This document shows, piece after piece, positions 34,086-34,527 of a stretch of DNA of 34,527 nt. Position numbers and translations under genes: made by a program. The stretch comes from Lautropia sp. Its GTDB lineage: Bacteria > Pseudomonadota > Gammaproteobacteria > Burkholderiales > Burkholderiaceae_E. The stretch spans positions 1-34,527 of the forward strand of contig JAUNLD010000002.1 in NCBI GenBank assembly GCA_030532425.1, read 5' to 3'. The notes under the pieces are model-generated. The model ran no database searches. It was not told the DNA's origin and saw nothing but the letters and a program-made list of their open reading frames with translations. The first letter of the stretch is position 1. The number at the start of each line of letters is the position of its first letter.

Positions 34086-34322
34086 TGCTGGCAGCATTCC
34101 GGCGCCTCGCCGCTCAGGTGGGGCAAAGGCTGTCGCCAGACTGCGGGGGTATGCTGGGGCTGTGGTGGCCTTGCATGCCCGTTTTCATTTATCGGTACGC
34201 CTGTTCAGGGATGTGCGTATCGGTGAACCCGTGTCTTTGCCGCCGTGCTTTCATGGCCTGCGTGAAGGTGCCGATGCGGCGGACACGAATGATCTGTCAT
34301 TCCCTGTTCGAGGAGCTCATTG

Positions 34323-34527
34323 ATGGCAACAACCACCAGGAAAACTGCGGTGGCCAGCAAGAAAACGGCAGCCGCCAGGCCTGCTACCCGTGCAGCGGCC
34401 GCCAGCCGGGCAAAGCCGGCTGCCACGACACGCGGTCGTCGCAAACTGGCGGAAGAAACTGTCGTCGAAACCCCGGCCCGTCGTGGCCGCAAGCCCAAGG
34501 CCGAAACGGTTGCCGCTGCGGCTGCCA
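34323..34527 (+). CDS. Lys/Ala-rich histone H1-like protein (3' end outside window)
   Basis: The frame opens at ATG 34323, with GAGGAG eight bases upstream, and runs off the right edge after 68 codons. It is built of Ala, Lys, Arg, Thr and Pro: MATTTRKTAVASKKTAAARP, then ATTRGRRKL, and RRGRKPKAE, which is an AT-hook-like RGRKPK element. Such sequences occur in bacterial histone H1-like and AlgP-like nucleoid proteins, and as N-terminal extensions of H-NS-family or other DNA-binding proteins in Betaproteobacteria. Without the C-terminus the choice cannot be made. Preceded by a long gene-free leader region, so expression is probably controlled separately from ampD. Confidence 0.75.
   Translation, partial: MATTTRKTAVASKKTAAARPATRAAAASRAKPAATTRGRRKLAEETVVETPARRGRKPKAETVAAAAA

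Larger units (their letters stand above)
33618..34322. other. Gene-poor intergenic stretch before the histone-like gene
   Basis: About 700 bases, less GC-rich than its surroundings, with no frame that resembles a protein. It holds a sigma-70-like promoter at 33680-33709 and a strong imperfect stem at 34030-34085. If that promoter serves the histone-like gene, the mRNA leader would be about 600 bases. No tRNA, 6S or tmRNA features were seen. Confidence 0.5.

Noticed and set aside
33698-34126. 142-residue minus-strand frame and 151-residue plus-strand frame (33868-34323) in the gap after ampD
   Set aside because: Cys/His/Arg-rich without pattern, no ribosome site, and they conflict with each other; better read as leader or intergenic DNA.

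Overview
The window is GC-rich chromosomal DNA (roughly two-thirds G+C by eye, strong G/C third-position bias) from a betaproteobacterium, most likely Burkholderiales. This rests on gene content and order: rppH/proS/lytic transglycosylase, and ffh divergent from ypjD-PP0621-pilS-pilR-ampD, are arrangements I know from Burkholderiaceae and relatives. The exact genus is not provable from the sequence alone. Most of the window is conserved housekeeping DNA with short accessory stretches. I see no insertion sequence, phage, CRISPR array, rRNA or tRNA.

Layout. (1) 1-5.7 kb: a truncated MFS transporter and a periplasmic M16 zinc peptidase on the minus strand, then a degraded, locally AT-rich patch with an outer-membrane-barrel remnant and a possible small membrane protein. 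(2) 5.6-9.3 kb: quinol-dependent nitric oxide reductase norB with a textbook terminator and a near-perfect FNR/Dnr box, divergent from a MOSC-domain protein. (3) 9.3-11.8 kb: an opgC-like membrane acyltransferase overlapping a secreted SGNH-fold protein that seems to have lost catalytic residues. (4) 12.0-15.4 kb: a Spy/CpxP-like chaperone, OmpR-type regulator and histidine kinase, with a CpxR-type direct repeat upstream. (5) 15.4-22.5 kb: rppH with a very long disordered tail, divergent from proS, a lytic transglycosylase and a large membrane GGDEF-EAL protein with a degenerate EAL half. (6) 22.5-25.6 kb: a RluF-type pseudouridine synthase with a ~340-residue Arg/Gly/Pro-rich extension, a ComEA-like secreted HhH protein, an 18-G homopolymer, and a compact candidate small RNA gene whose predicted loop displays an anti-Shine-Dalgarno CCUCC. 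(7) 25.7-28.1 kb: a GT14-like glycosyltransferase and ffh. (8) 28.4-34.5 kb: ypjD, PP0621, pilS, pilR and ampD, a ~700-base gene-poor stretch with a promoter and a strong RNA stem, and the start of a Lys/Ala-rich histone-like protein.

Themes. Envelope surveillance and remodelling recur (M16 peptidase, OpgC pair, Spy plus two-component system, lytic transglycosylase, AmpD). Surface and lifestyle control is represented by PilS/PilR (type IV pilus transcription), the c-di-GMP protein and ComEA (DNA uptake). NorB indicates exposure to nitric oxide or denitrification intermediates. Several otherwise ordinary enzymes carry long low-complexity tails, which looks like a lineage trait. The best candidates for something undescribed are the anti-SD small RNA near 25.4 kb, the tailed RNA enzymes RppH and RluF, the OpgC-coupled degenerate SGNH protein, and the structured leader before the histone-like gene.
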